Below are positions 1 to 6,543 of a stretch of DNA of 26,174 nucleotides, piece by piece; position 1 is the stretch's first letter, and every line of letters starts with the position of its first letter. The DNA comes from CAMAVH01 sp036500145 (GTDB lineage: Bacteria; Pseudomonadota; Alphaproteobacteria; SMXQ01). The notes under the pieces are model-generated. The model made no database searches. It saw nothing but the letters and a program-made list of their open reading frames with translations, and was not told the DNA's origin. The translations under genes were made by a program, and so were the position numbers. The stretch spans positions 1-26,174 of the forward strand of contig DASYCO010000044.1 of the NCBI GenBank assembly GCA_036500145.1, in the 5' to 3' direction.

Positions 1-279
1 GCCGGCCTTCTTCCCGAACACGTAGACCAGCGTCGGCGACTTCACCTGCACGTCGGCGATGGCCGGGTCGGCGAGGAAGACGCTGGTGACCGGCTGGTCG
101 AGCCGCACCAGGCGGCCCTTGTTCACCTCGATGTTGATCACCGTCGCCTTCGTGGCGACCACCATGGCGGCGGGCTGGGCCGCCTGCGCGGCAAGCGGTG
201 CCAGGGCCAGAGTCGCGGCGAGAACGACGATGCCGATGCCACGCAGCAGGGTCCGCGCATGCGCGGTAAACGACGTCAT
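1..279 (-). CDS. cpaC: Tad pilus secretin CpaC/RcpA, N-terminal fragment
   Basis: This is the first 93 codons of a gene that continues past the left edge. The start ATG overlaps the cpaB stop by four bases (ATGA). Residues 1 to about 33 form a signal peptide: a basic start, a Leu/Ala-rich core and an Ala-Gln-Ala cleavage region. The mature part holds the short beta-rich domain found at the N-terminus of pilus secretins and BON-type secretion proteins. It shows the family's 'G-R-L-V-R-L' stretch, then 'P-V-T-S-V-F-L-A-D-P-A-I-A-D-V' and 'S-P-T-L-V-Y-V-F-G-K-K'. In the family, CpaC forms the outer-membrane channel through which the Flp pilus leaves the cell. Gene order flp-cpaA-cpaB-cpaC supports the call. 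The C-terminal secretin domain lies outside the window and was not seen. Confidence 0.9.
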   Translation of the reverse strand, partial: MTSFTAHARTLLRGIGIVVLAATLALAPLAAQAAQPAAMVVATKATVINIEVNKGRLVRLDQPVTSVFLADPAIADVQVKSPTLVYVFGKKAG

Positions 280-1340
280 GGCACCAGCTCCTCGGGCATG
301 TTGGCGGCGGCGGATTCCATCTCGGCGTCATGCGCCACTTCGGCGACCGGCGTCTCCGGACGGCCGTTGCGGAAGGTCTTCTCCTCGCTCTTGGCGCCGC
401 GCATGACGACGACCATCTGAGCACGGCCGCCTTCGAGCCCGCCGAGCAGGCGGCTGACTTCACTGTCGACCGTGAAGCGCCCTTCGGGCGGCGACTTAGG
501 CGCCGAGGGCTGGGGCGGCCTGGCCATCGCTGGCGGCAGCATGGCGGCCTGGGCCGCGGCTTCGTCGGAGGTGTCCCCCTCCTCGATGGACGCGACGAGG
601 GCGTCGGCCTCGGGAGTCGGCATCTCTCCTTGCGCCTCGTCGTCGGCGAGGCTGCGAAGGGTCAACGACAGGCTGCCGATGCGCGACACGACCCGAATGA
701 TTTCCGCCTGCTTCGGCGTCGCCTCGAAGGTGACGGTTTTCGCCAGCTGTGGCTTGTTGTCATAGTCGTCGATCTTCTGGTCGGTGGCCAGCACGCGCAG
801 GTCCTTCACCACGGTCTCCGTCGCCAGGCCGCTCTTGCGCTTGCTGCCGTCGTCGATCGCGATGCTATGGGTCACCAGCAGGTCGACACGGTCGCCGGGG
901 AAGACGAAGCCGGCAATGCCGGTCGTCGCATCGACTGACAGCGACAGCGCACGCATGCCGGGCTGCAGCACCGCGGCCATGAAGCCGCGCTCGCCCGGCT
1001 TGACCAGGCGCGCGTCGGTCACGGGCTCGCCGGCGAGCAGGCTCGCGCGCAGCACGGCGCCGACCAGTTCATCTGGCGCGCGCTTGTCCTTAACCAGGTA
1101 GCTCGCCGCCAGGCTGCCTTCGGGCCAGCCTTGCCAGGTAAAGTCCTCTGCCTTGACAAAGCGGCCCACTGGCAGGTTGGTCTTGGCGACGAGCACATAT
1201 TGCGTCGGCTCAGTCGCAGCCGGCTTCTGGTGCGCCGCAAGCGCCGCGCGTTCGGAATTCATCCAGCCGCGTGCGACCAAGGCCGTGCCGGCGGCGGCAA
1301 CTAGAGCGAAGACGAGAAGCAGGACGTTGCGCAGGCTCAT
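276..1340 (-). CDS. cpaB: Flp pilus assembly protein CpaB (SAF domain)
   Basis: A 354-residue protein starting 'MSLRNVLLL', with one N-terminal membrane segment (about 5-25). A SAF domain follows (about 47-115, 'YVLVAKTNLPVGRFV' to 'GEPVTDARLVKPG'). Next is the RcpC/CpaB domain with 'MRALSLSVDATTGIAGFVFPGDRVD' split across about 130-155. The reading frame is open far upstream, but this ATG sits 17 bp after the cpaA stop, and the longer frame would run through all of cpaA. The protein is longer than a typical CpaB of about 260-300 residues. The excess is a C-terminal tail (from about 230) rich in Ala, Glu and Pro, including a proline cluster, and probably disordered. CpaB is a periplasmic/inner-membrane partner of the secretin in Tad pilus assembly. 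The stop overlaps the cpaC start, which implies co-transcription. Confidence 0.93.
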   Translation of the reverse strand: MSLRNVLLLVFALVAAAGTALVARGWMNSERAALAAHQKPAATEPTQYVLVAKTNLPVGRFVKAEDFTWQGWPEGSLAASYLVKDKRAPDELVGAVLRASLLAGEPVTDARLVKPGERGFMAAVLQPGMRALSLSVDATTGIAGFVFPGDRVDLLVTHSIAIDDGSKRKSGLATETVVKDLRVLATDQKIDDYDNKPQLAKTVTFEATPKQAEIIRVVSRIGSLSLTLRSLADDEAQGEMPTPEADALVASIEEGDTSDEAAAQAAMLPPAMARPPQPSAPKSPPEGRFTVDSEVSRLLGGLEGGRAQMVVVMRGAKSEEKTFRNGRPETPVAEVAHDAEMESAAANMPEELVP

Positions 1341-1357
1341 GGGTTCCGTCCCCGCCG

Positions 1358-1882
1358 TTAGAACGTGAAGCGAAGGCCGGCCAGCTGGCCGAGGGTGAAG
1401 AAGCCGCCGACGGCAATGGCGACGCCATAGGGCGCCGGCTGCTGCAGCACCGCGCGCCAGACCGGCAAGTCCGCAGGGCGGGACGCAGGCTGGCGCACGT
1501 AGCTCGCCGCCTTGGCCGTGACTAGCAGCAGTGACAGCAAACCGCCGGCGAGGCCGACGATCAGCAAGAAAGGAGCCAACCCGCCGAGCCCGGCCCACAG
1601 CGCCGTCACGGTCAGCAATTTGACATCGCCGCCGCCGACCATGCCGAGATTGAAGAAAGCGAAACCAGCGACGAAAACGGCCGCCGCGGCCAGGACGCCG
1701 CCCGCCCAGTCGGCCGGCGTGCCGCCCAGCCACGTGGCCAGCAGATAGACCGGGTAAAGCCCGGCGATGGCCAGGCAGACGCGATTGGGAATGAAAAAGT
1801 CGATCAGGTCGGTCGTCGCCGCCCACAGCAGCAGTCCGGCGCAGGCGATCAGCGCGATCTGTTGGACACTATGGGCGAGCAT
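1358..1882 (-). CDS. cpaA: Prepilin peptidase CpaA/TadV
   Basis: A 174-residue, almost entirely hydrophobic protein with about five or six membrane segments. It is an aspartyl prepilin peptidase of the short type, lacking the N-methylase domain. Both catalytic aspartates can be placed: D25 in 'TDLIDFFIPN' and D86 in 'GMVGGGDVKL', the GxGD signature. It would cleave the leader of the Flp pilin and of TadE-type pseudopilins at the inner membrane. The start follows an AAGGA ribosome site about nine bases upstream. The gene lies 165 bp downstream of the pilin gene, with a stem-loop in the gap, and 17 bp upstream of cpaB. Length and motifs are ordinary for the family. Confidence 0.94.
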   Translation of the reverse strand: MLAHSVQQIALIACAGLLLWAATTDLIDFFIPNRVCLAIAGLYPVYLLATWLGGTPADWAGGVLAAAAVFVAGFAFFNLGMVGGGDVKLLTVTALWAGLGGLAPFLLIVGLAGGLLSLLLVTAKAASYVRQPASRPADLPVWRAVLQQPAPYGVAIAVGGFFTLGQLAGLRFTF

Positions 1883-1910
1883 GGTGAATATCCTTGGTGG
1901 CGCAATGGGC

Positions 1911-2020
1911 GAAGATTCAAAACAGAGGGTTTCGGGATCGGACGGGTCGTCGGCCGGCGTATCCGCGCCGGGGGGCCGTATACGACGGCCAACTGCGCCC
2001 GCCGCGATCCCGAAGCTCTG
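1911..2020 (-). terminator. Stem-loop with T tract between flp and cpaA (likely partial terminator)
   Basis: On the minus strand, downstream of the flp stop, a 10-bp perfect stem (CGATCCCGAA at 2005-2014 against TTCGGGATCG at 1931-1940) is extended by an outer 5-bp arm (2016-2020 with 1923-1927). The interior contains a further 6-bp GC stem (CCGGCG/CGCCGG). The outer arm is followed at once by TTTT. This looks like an intrinsic terminator or RNA-stabilising hairpin that would let the pilin message greatly outnumber the assembly-gene message. The long loop makes full termination uncertain. Confidence 0.5.
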
Positions 2021-2047
2021 TGACTTTGGCGAAGAACCGCTACGTGG

Positions 2048-2260
2048 TTAGTTGGCGGCCTCTTCGCAATTGGCACCGGTGCTGTCGACGGCGCAGCCGA
2101 GCGCATCGGACACGCGGGTGAACATCGTCTTCAGCGAGGTGCCCATGGTGCCGAGGGCGCCGATGGCGGCGACCGACACGAGGGCGGCGATGAGGCCGTA
2201 TTCGATGGCCGTCGCGCCGGACTCGTCGGCGATCAGGCTACGCAGGTTGGCGGTAAGCAT
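2048..2260 (-). CDS. flp: Flp family type IVb major pilin
   Basis: A 70-residue pilin precursor. The leader (1-15) ends in '...ADESG', and the mature chain begins 'ATAIEYGLIAALVSVAAIGA'. This gives the canonical Gly at -1, Glu at +5 and Tyr at +6 of Flp/PilA pilins, followed by one hydrophobic helix. CpaA, encoded next door, is the expected processing enzyme. A strong ribosome site (GGAGGAGA) lies seven bases before the ATG, as expected for a highly expressed pilin. The C-terminal tail after the helix is slightly longer than in many Flp pilins and carries two cysteines (C56, C65). The gene is the first of the leftward cpa operon and is divergent from the TadG-like gene. Confidence 0.95.
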   Translation of the reverse strand: MLTANLRSLIADESGATAIEYGLIAALVSVAAIGALGTMGTSLKTMFTRVSDALGCAVDSTGANCEEAAN

Positions 2261-2630
2261 TGTTTGTCTCCTCCATGAGATGGGATCGCAGTGAGCGGAT
2301 CATTGCGCTCCTCTTCTTAATGGATAGTAAATGCGAAAGAAAAACCTCCGATTTACTCAAATAATTGCAAGCATATAGAGAACAATTTTAGGAAATATCG
2401 AATCTAAATAATCATCATTATTTTAGTATTTCAGACGAATTCGAAAATAATTTTCTTAAAATACGCGAGGCATAATTCCACGACTTCCGGCATACGTCGT
2501 TTTTACCAATATCTATGGGCCTTATGTCGTATCCCCATGCGCCAGCCCACACGCCGCACGATGGATAAAATGCGTCTTTTACTTTGTCTATTCTTCACGG
2601 CTTGGTAAGGCGTCTTTTGACACTCTTCAC
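2261..2630. promoter_or_regulatory. AT-rich divergent regulatory region between flp and tadG-like gene
   Basis: This is the only gene-free stretch over 300 bp. Its core (about 2311-2480) is strongly AT-rich in an otherwise GC-rich window. It holds inverted repeats: CTAAATAAT / ATTATTTTAG at 2404-2426 (one bulge), CGAATTCG at 2436-2443 and GAAAAT-A-ATTTTC at 2443-2455. TTTA-N7-TTAAG on the minus strand (2316-2331) resembles a degenerate CtrA box. A -10-like TAAAAT lies at 2566-2571 on the plus strand, without a convincing -35. No conserved ORF is visible. It must contain the promoters for both divergent units, but exact start sites cannot be assigned. Confidence 0.6.
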
Positions 2631-4160
2631 ATGGCCGAAAACACGTCGGCGCTGCGAAGAGCACATCCAATGATGCATTTCATCTCCGACATTCTCTGGC
2701 GCGCCCTGCGGCGCAGCTTCGACGCCCTCTCGCGCGACAGGCGCGGCGGCATCGCCGTCTTCCTGGCGACCGCCATCGTGCCGCTCATCGGCATCCTCGG
2801 CCTCGCCGTCGACACCACGCGCGGCTACATGGTGAAGTCGCGCCTGTCGCAGGCGCTCGACGCGGCAGCTCTCGCTGGCGGCCGCGTGATCTTCTCGACC
2901 ACGCGCGACGCCGACATCCAGATGTACTTCAACGCGAACTACCCGGCCGGCTACATGGGTGCCGCCGTCACCGGCCCGACCATCGCCGTCAACGGCACCA
3001 ACGACAAGCTGACGCTGCAAGCGAGCGCCGTCGTCGACACGACGTTCCTACGCGTGCTCGGCATCCAGAACATGACGGTCAAGTCCGACGTGGAGGTGAC
3101 GCGACAAACGCAGCTGCTCGACGTCGTGCTCTCCATCGACGTGTCTGGGTCGATGAGCACTTCCGCTGGCGGCGGGCTGACGCGCATCCAGGCAGCGCGC
3201 ACCGCGGCCAATTCCCTGGTCAGCATCCTGTTCGGCACCACTGCGACCAGCTCCGTCGTGAATATCGGGCTCGTGCCGTGGAACAGCAAGGTGAACGTCA
3301 CGCGCAACGGCGTCACCTTCAATTCCGCTTTGACCGTCACAGACAGCAGCGTCGGGACGTTCAAGAATCCGCTCACCGGCGCACTGCAGACGAGCGTCTT
3401 CTACGCCAACAACTCCCCCGTGCCCCTGCTGAGCAAGCCCCTCGCGGGATGGAAGGGCTGCGTCTACGACCGCTACAAGAACGACGGCGACCCGACGAAC
3501 GACGGCGACATCTACGAAGCGACCTTGCTGAATGCGACCGGCGACTGGGTCGCATGGGAGCCCATCGGCCCGGAGGGCGAGCCGACCTCATCCAGCAACT
3601 CCCACTGCCAAGCCGCCGAGGACGCGCACAAGCCCAAGGCCACCGACTGCAGCGCCTGCTTCTCCCACGGCATCACTGCCCTGCAGAACACCAAGGCCAG
3701 CATCACCAACGCCATCAACCAGCTCACGACGCCAGACGGCAACACGAACGCGCCGGCGGGACTTGCCTGGGCCTGGCGAGCCCTGACCCCGGCGGCGCCC
3801 TGGACCGAGGCAGACCCCAATCCGCAGTTTCCCCGCCAGCAAGCCATCGTGCTGCTCACCGACGGCCAGAACGTCGGCGGCTACGGCGACGGCTACAAGG
3901 CGGTCTTCGGCATCGACGACGACGCGCAGGCCAGCATGGACGCCCGCACCCGCCTGCTGGCGCAGAACATCAAGGCCTCCGGCGTGACCATCTACGTCAT
4001 CCAGTTCGCCAACAACAACAGCACCATGCAGGCGCTGCTCAAGGACGTCGCCAGCGGCCGCGACGCCCCCTTCTACAACTACGCGCCGACCGGCGCGGCG
4101 CTGCAGCAGATCTTCAAGGAAATCGCGAACAATCTCTCGGAACTGCGCCTCTCGAAGTGA
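2631..4160 (+). CDS. TadG-like pilus protein with von Willebrand A domain
   Basis: A 509-residue protein. The cytoplasmic N-terminus includes 'SRDRRGG', then a membrane helix (about 41-60), then 'VDTTRGYMVKSRLSQALDAAALAG', the TadE/TadG-like N-terminal motif (given here in parts: 'VDTTRGYMVKS' and 'LSQALDAAALAG'). A VWA domain starts near 163, with the metal-site motif D170-V-S172-G-S174 and a later 'TDG' at 410-412. Inside the VWA domain there is an insert of roughly 70 residues with four cysteines (about 277, 326, 340, 343, the last two as C-x-x-C) and an Asp-rich loop. TadG proteins anchor Tad pilus machinery in the membrane. No good ribosome site precedes the first ATG. The ATG at 2670 has a GAAGAG about ten bases upstream and may be the real start. 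The stop abuts the stop of the convergent gene. Confidence 0.85.
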   Translation: MAENTSALRRAHPMMHFISDILWRALRRSFDALSRDRRGGIAVFLATAIVPLIGILGLAVDTTRGYMVKSRLSQALDAAALAGGRVIFSTTRDADIQMYFNANYPAGYMGAAVTGPTIAVNGTNDKLTLQASAVVDTTFLRVLGIQNMTVKSDVEVTRQTQLLDVVLSIDVSGSMSTSAGGGLTRIQAARTAANSLVSILFGTTATSSVVNIGLVPWNSKVNVTRNGVTFNSALTVTDSSVGTFKNPLTGALQTSVFYANNSPVPLLSKPLAGWKGCVYDRYKNDGDPTNDGDIYEATLLNATGDWVAWEPIGPEGEPTSSSNSHCQAAEDAHKPKATDCSACFSHGITALQNTKASITNAINQLTTPDGNTNAPAGLAWAWRALTPAAPWTEADPNPQFPRQQAIVLLTDGQNVGGYGDGYKAVFGIDDDAQASMDARTRLLAQNIKASGVTIYVIQFANNNSTMQALLKDVASGRDAPFYNYAPTGAALQQIFKEIANNLSELRLSK

Positions 4161-4730
4161 TCAGGGGGAGAGGACGGCGAGCGAGCCGAAGCGCGGCCGG
4201 AACATCGCCCGATGGTAGAGCCGCCGCGGCGGCACCAGGTCAGGAATGAACATCGGCGTGAAATCGTAGTAGCTCTCAGCGATGATGGCGTTTTCGCCGT
4301 CGCGCACGACGAAGCCGGCTGGGAGAAGCGCCGGCTGGGAAACGGCGCCGATTCCGCTGACGGCCGTCAAGCTTCCGCCGCCGTTTCGCTGCCAGGCGAC
4401 TTTCGCAACCTGCCCGCCTGTCGCTGACACGGACGAGACGATGACGGCGCTAATGTCGCCGACGGCGAAAGGCGCCATGACGGACGAGGTCGCGGCGAAT
4501 ATCTGGTCGAGGTTGCCTGCGGACATCGTCTTCGACTGCGCCACCATGTCCGCGATCGTGACCGACAGCCGGTCGAGCTTCTGCTGCAGCAGCGCGAAGC
4601 GGGTGATCTCGAAGCCGCCGAGCGCCAGCACGACCACCACAGGCATGATCATCGCCATTTCCACCAGCACGACGGCCCGGCGATCGTCCTGGAACATGCG
4701 CCAGCGCTTCGCCCAGCCCCACCGCCTCAT
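4161..4730 (-). CDS. TadE/TadF-like pseudopilin (second of pair)
   Basis: A 189-residue protein. The chosen ATG overlaps the stop of the upstream tadE gene as ATGA. An upstream-extended reading would run into tadE. A basic N-terminus is followed by 'DDRRAVVLVEMAMIMP' and a hydrophobic helix, the TadE-type pseudopilin pattern with Glu24 at the +5 position. The residue expected to be Gly at -1 is Ala19. The rest ('ITRFALLQQKLDRLSVTIADMV' in parts: 'FALLQQKLDRLS', 'IADMVAQSKTMS') is typical of TadE/TadF proteins that follow the pilin-like helix. It ends with a basic tail '...PRFGSLAVLSP'. The second position in the pair suggests a TadF role in Tad pilus assembly. Which of TadE/TadF it matches cannot be decided by eye. 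Confidence 0.82.
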   Translation of the reverse strand: MRRWGWAKRWRMFQDDRRAVVLVEMAMIMPVVVVLALGGFEITRFALLQQKLDRLSVTIADMVAQSKTMSAGNLDQIFAATSSVMAPFAVGDISAVIVSSVSATGGQVAKVAWQRNGGGSLTAVSGIGAVSQPALLPAGFVVRDGENAIIAESYYDFTPMFIPDLVPPRRLYHRAMFRPRFGSLAVLSP

Positions 4731-5341
4731 GACGTCCCTCCTGGCGGCGGCACGGGCGCGGGATAAGGCTCGTTGCGCACGGCGATGGAAGCGCCCAGAT
4801 GAACGAGGCCGTTCTCGCCGATGAAGGGCACCATGAGCGGCGTGAGCAGCGGCCAATCGACGACGATGTCATAGACCACCACGTCGCCGGCCCCGCCGGC
4901 GCCGGACGCCGCCATGTCTTCGTCCCAATGGCCGTTGCCGTTCACGTCCGTGTAGGTGTCGCCGGCGTCGTACCGGCCGTTGTGGTTGAGGTCGACGATC
5001 AGCGGCTCCGGCTGACCAACCTGGTCGAACGACTTGTAGATGCGCATGTGCACGTTGTCGGGCGTCAGGCTGAGCAGGCCGAGCGTACGGTCGTTGACGG
5101 TGTCGATGATCGCCTGCTCGCGCGTCACGCCCGGCAGCAACCCGCCCGTGATGCCGAAGCGCGAGGCGTCGCGCAGGCCGCCCTCCATGAGCGAGGACAC
5201 GAACATGATCATCAGCAGTTCGATGAGCGCGACAGCCGCCATGACGATGATGGGAAAGGCATAGGCGAACTCAAGGAGCGTCGAGCCTGCGCGGTCCTGC
5301 AGGAGACGTCGGAATCGGTCGATGAGGAAAGCTGAAGCCAT
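4727..5341 (-). CDS. TadE-like pseudopilin with calcium-loop-like insert
   Basis: A 204-residue protein. The N-terminus 'LLQDRAGSTLLEFAYAFP' gives a canonical prepilin-type site, with Gly19 at -1 and Glu24 at +5, then a hydrophobic helix (about 25-50) and 'SSLMEGGLRDASRFGITGG', the TadE signature region. Around 117-142 it carries two Asp/Asn-rich loops, D117-x-N119-x-N121-G-x-Y-D125 and D132-x-N134-x-N136-G-x-W-D140-x-D142. They resemble dockerin/EF-hand calcium loops and lie in what should be the periplasmic part. The C-terminus is Pro/Gly rich. The gene is first in a two-gene leftward unit, 99 bp from the ELM1-family gene, with a CtrA-type box 51 bp before its ATG. CpaA is the likely processing enzyme. 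Confidence 0.88.
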   Translation of the reverse strand: MASAFLIDRFRRLLQDRAGSTLLEFAYAFPIIVMAAVALIELLMIMFVSSLMEGGLRDASRFGITGGLLPGVTREQAIIDTVNDRTLGLLSLTPDNVHMRIYKSFDQVGQPEPLIVDLNHNGRYDAGDTYTDVNGNGHWDEDMAASGAGGAGDVVVYDIVVDWPLLTPLMVPFIGENGLVHLGASIAVRNEPYPAPVPPPGGTS

Positions 5342-5353
5342 GCAAGCAACCGC

Positions 5354-5373
5354 GCCGAAGAAAGTTCTTCGGC
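5354..5373. repeat. Perfect 9-bp inverted repeat in tadE leader
   Basis: GCCGAAGAA (5354-5362) and TTCTTCGGC (5365-5373) are perfect reverse complements separated by two bases. The repeat sits 13 bp upstream of the tadE ATG, where it would fold in the 5' leader or serve as an operator. There is no T tract on either side, so it is a poor intrinsic terminator. Confidence 0.6.
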
Positions 5374-5391
5374 TTAGTCTGCCAAGCCGCG

Positions 5392-5407
5392 GTTAACCGC
5401 TCTTTAA
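5392..5407 (-). promoter_or_regulatory. CtrA-type binding box upstream of tadE
   Basis: Read on the minus strand the site is TTAA-AGAGCGG-TTAAC, an exact match to the full CtrA consensus TTAA-N7-TTAAC. It lies 51 bp before the tadE ATG. Its TTAAC half is part of a 12-bp perfect palindrome (GCGGTTAACCGC, 5389-5400). CtrA controls pilin and flagellar genes in Caulobacter and relatives, so control of this unit by CtrA is a reasonable inference. Confidence 0.6.
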
Positions 5408-5415
5408 GTTTGCCT

Positions 5416-5434
5416 GCAATTCGCGGCGAATTGC
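5416..5434. repeat. 8-bp inverted repeat just after the ELM1-family gene
   Basis: GCAATTCG (5416-5423) and CGAATTGC (5427-5434) form a perfect stem with a three-base loop, six bases after the stop codon of the leftward ELM1-family gene. It could mark the 3' end of that message. No T run follows, so intrinsic termination is not assured. Confidence 0.45.
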
Positions 5435-5440
5435 GGACGC

Positions 5441-6445
5441 TTACGTGGCCAGCGGCAGCCGGCGGCGGATTTCGTCGGCGACGATCTGCGACGTGCGCAG
5501 GCTGGGGACGGGCTTCACGGCGAAGGCCGCATTGGCGCCCAGCGGCCGCGCCAAACCTTTTTCGTAAAGCGCGTCATGGAAGCGCGCGAAGGCCGGCTTC
5601 ACCAGCGCGGGCGGCCCGTAGACGAACAGCGGCTTGCCGGCCGCCACCGCTTCGGAGGCCATGGAGATCGATTCTCCGGTGACGACAGCCGCATCGCACA
5701 GGCCCAGCATCGCGAAGTAGGGATTTGCGCCGGCCGGGCTCCATCGATGAAAGTAAGCCGGCACGTCGATGGCGGCGCGCAAGGCCTCGGTCGCCGCGTC
5801 GTCGCTCCGTCGGCTCGTCGTCACCATCAGGCTGCCGCCCTGGCCACGTGCCAGCGCCGAGGCGAAACGCCCGAGCTCCGCCGCCTGCGCCGCTGTGAAC
5901 GTCCGCCGCCCGGCCGAGCCGCCGACCAACAGGGCCAGGCGCGGGTGCGGCAGATGTTCGAGACGGTCGCGCCATTCCACGGCCGCTGCCGCGAGGCGCT
6001 CTGGCGTCACGCGCGTCGGCGCGCCGAGCGTCGCGATGGCGTTGCCGCGCGCCGGCAGTTCGTCATGCTGCGGCGCCGCGATCAGGGCGAAGTCGTCGCG
6101 GCCTTGGACCGGGTCCATCATCTGAGTCAGGAACGCGCGCTGGCCATCGGCTGCGGCATGGCGCTTGATCCAGCGCGCGACGCCGCCGAGGCGCCGCCCG
6201 GTGGCGATCACCAGGTCGGGCCACGGCCGCGACAGGCCCGCGCGGCTGGCGGCATCGAGGCCGCAGAGGCGGCGCGGCCCGAGCAGGCCGGGCAACCGCG
6301 CCCAGCCATTGTAGGCGACGGCCTTCGTCTCGAACGGCAGGCCGAGCGCCTCGGCGACGCCGAGGCTCTGGCTGGCATGACCGACAGTGGCGTCGGTCAA
6401 GACCCAGATGCGGGGCGTCGATGCGGGCGCGGCGGGCGGTTCCAT
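5441..6445 (-). CDS. ELM1-family protein (GT-B-like, DUF1022)
   Basis: A 334-residue soluble protein resembling the bacterial 'mitochondrial fission ELM1' family (DUF1022). Recognisable parts are 'VLTDATVGHASQSLGVAEAL' near the N-terminus, 'PDLVIATGRR' (about 76-84), 'LTQMMDP' (106-112), 'LVGGSAGRRTFT' (173-184) and 'VTGESISMASEA' (255-266), followed by 'GKPLFVYG'. The Gly-rich and Glu/Ser motifs look like a GT-B glycosyltransferase nucleotide-sugar site. The bacterial function is not established, so a sugar-transfer role is inference. An AGGAGAGAGG ribosome site precedes the ATG. It is transcribed toward the tadE pair but separated from it by 99 bp with hairpins and a CtrA box, so it is probably a separate unit. 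It is divergent from the importer operon. Confidence 0.8.
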   Translation of the reverse strand: MEPPAAPASTPRIWVLTDATVGHASQSLGVAEALGLPFETKAVAYNGWARLPGLLGPRRLCGLDAASRAGLSRPWPDLVIATGRRLGGVARWIKRHAAADGQRAFLTQMMDPVQGRDDFALIAAPQHDELPARGNAIATLGAPTRVTPERLAAAAVEWRDRLEHLPHPRLALLVGGSAGRRTFTAAQAAELGRFASALARGQGGSLMVTTSRRSDDAATEALRAAIDVPAYFHRWSPAGANPYFAMLGLCDAAVVTGESISMASEAVAAGKPLFVYGPPALVKPAFARFHDALYEKGLARPLGANAAFAVKPVPSLRTSQIVADEIRRRLPLAT

Positions 6446-6528
6446 GCCTCTCTCCTAGCACTTTGGCGGTAGGACGCAATCCCAGGCGCCGACAGGCGGC
6501 GGATTTTCCTCGTCGCCGAAACGATCTT

Positions 6529-6537
6529 TGCTAGAGT
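6529..6537 (+). promoter_or_regulatory. Extended -10 element before the binding-protein gene
   Basis: TGC-TAGAGT fits an extended -10 (TGn plus a -10 hexamer at 6532-6537). No good -35 is seen 16-18 bp upstream. The usual distance to a start site would place transcription at or very near the ATG at 6544, so the message may be leaderless. No Shine-Dalgarno sequence is visible before this ATG. Confidence 0.35.
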
Positions 6538-6543
6538 TTCGCC

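Noticed and set aside
1341..1826. N-terminal extension of the cpaB frame
   Set aside because: It overlaps cpaA completely in another frame; CpaB homology and the membrane segment begin at the ATG at 1340.
2617..2622. Perfect TTGACA upstream of the TadG-like gene
   Set aside because: No -10-like hexamer lies 16-18 bp downstream, and the start codon falls inside that interval.
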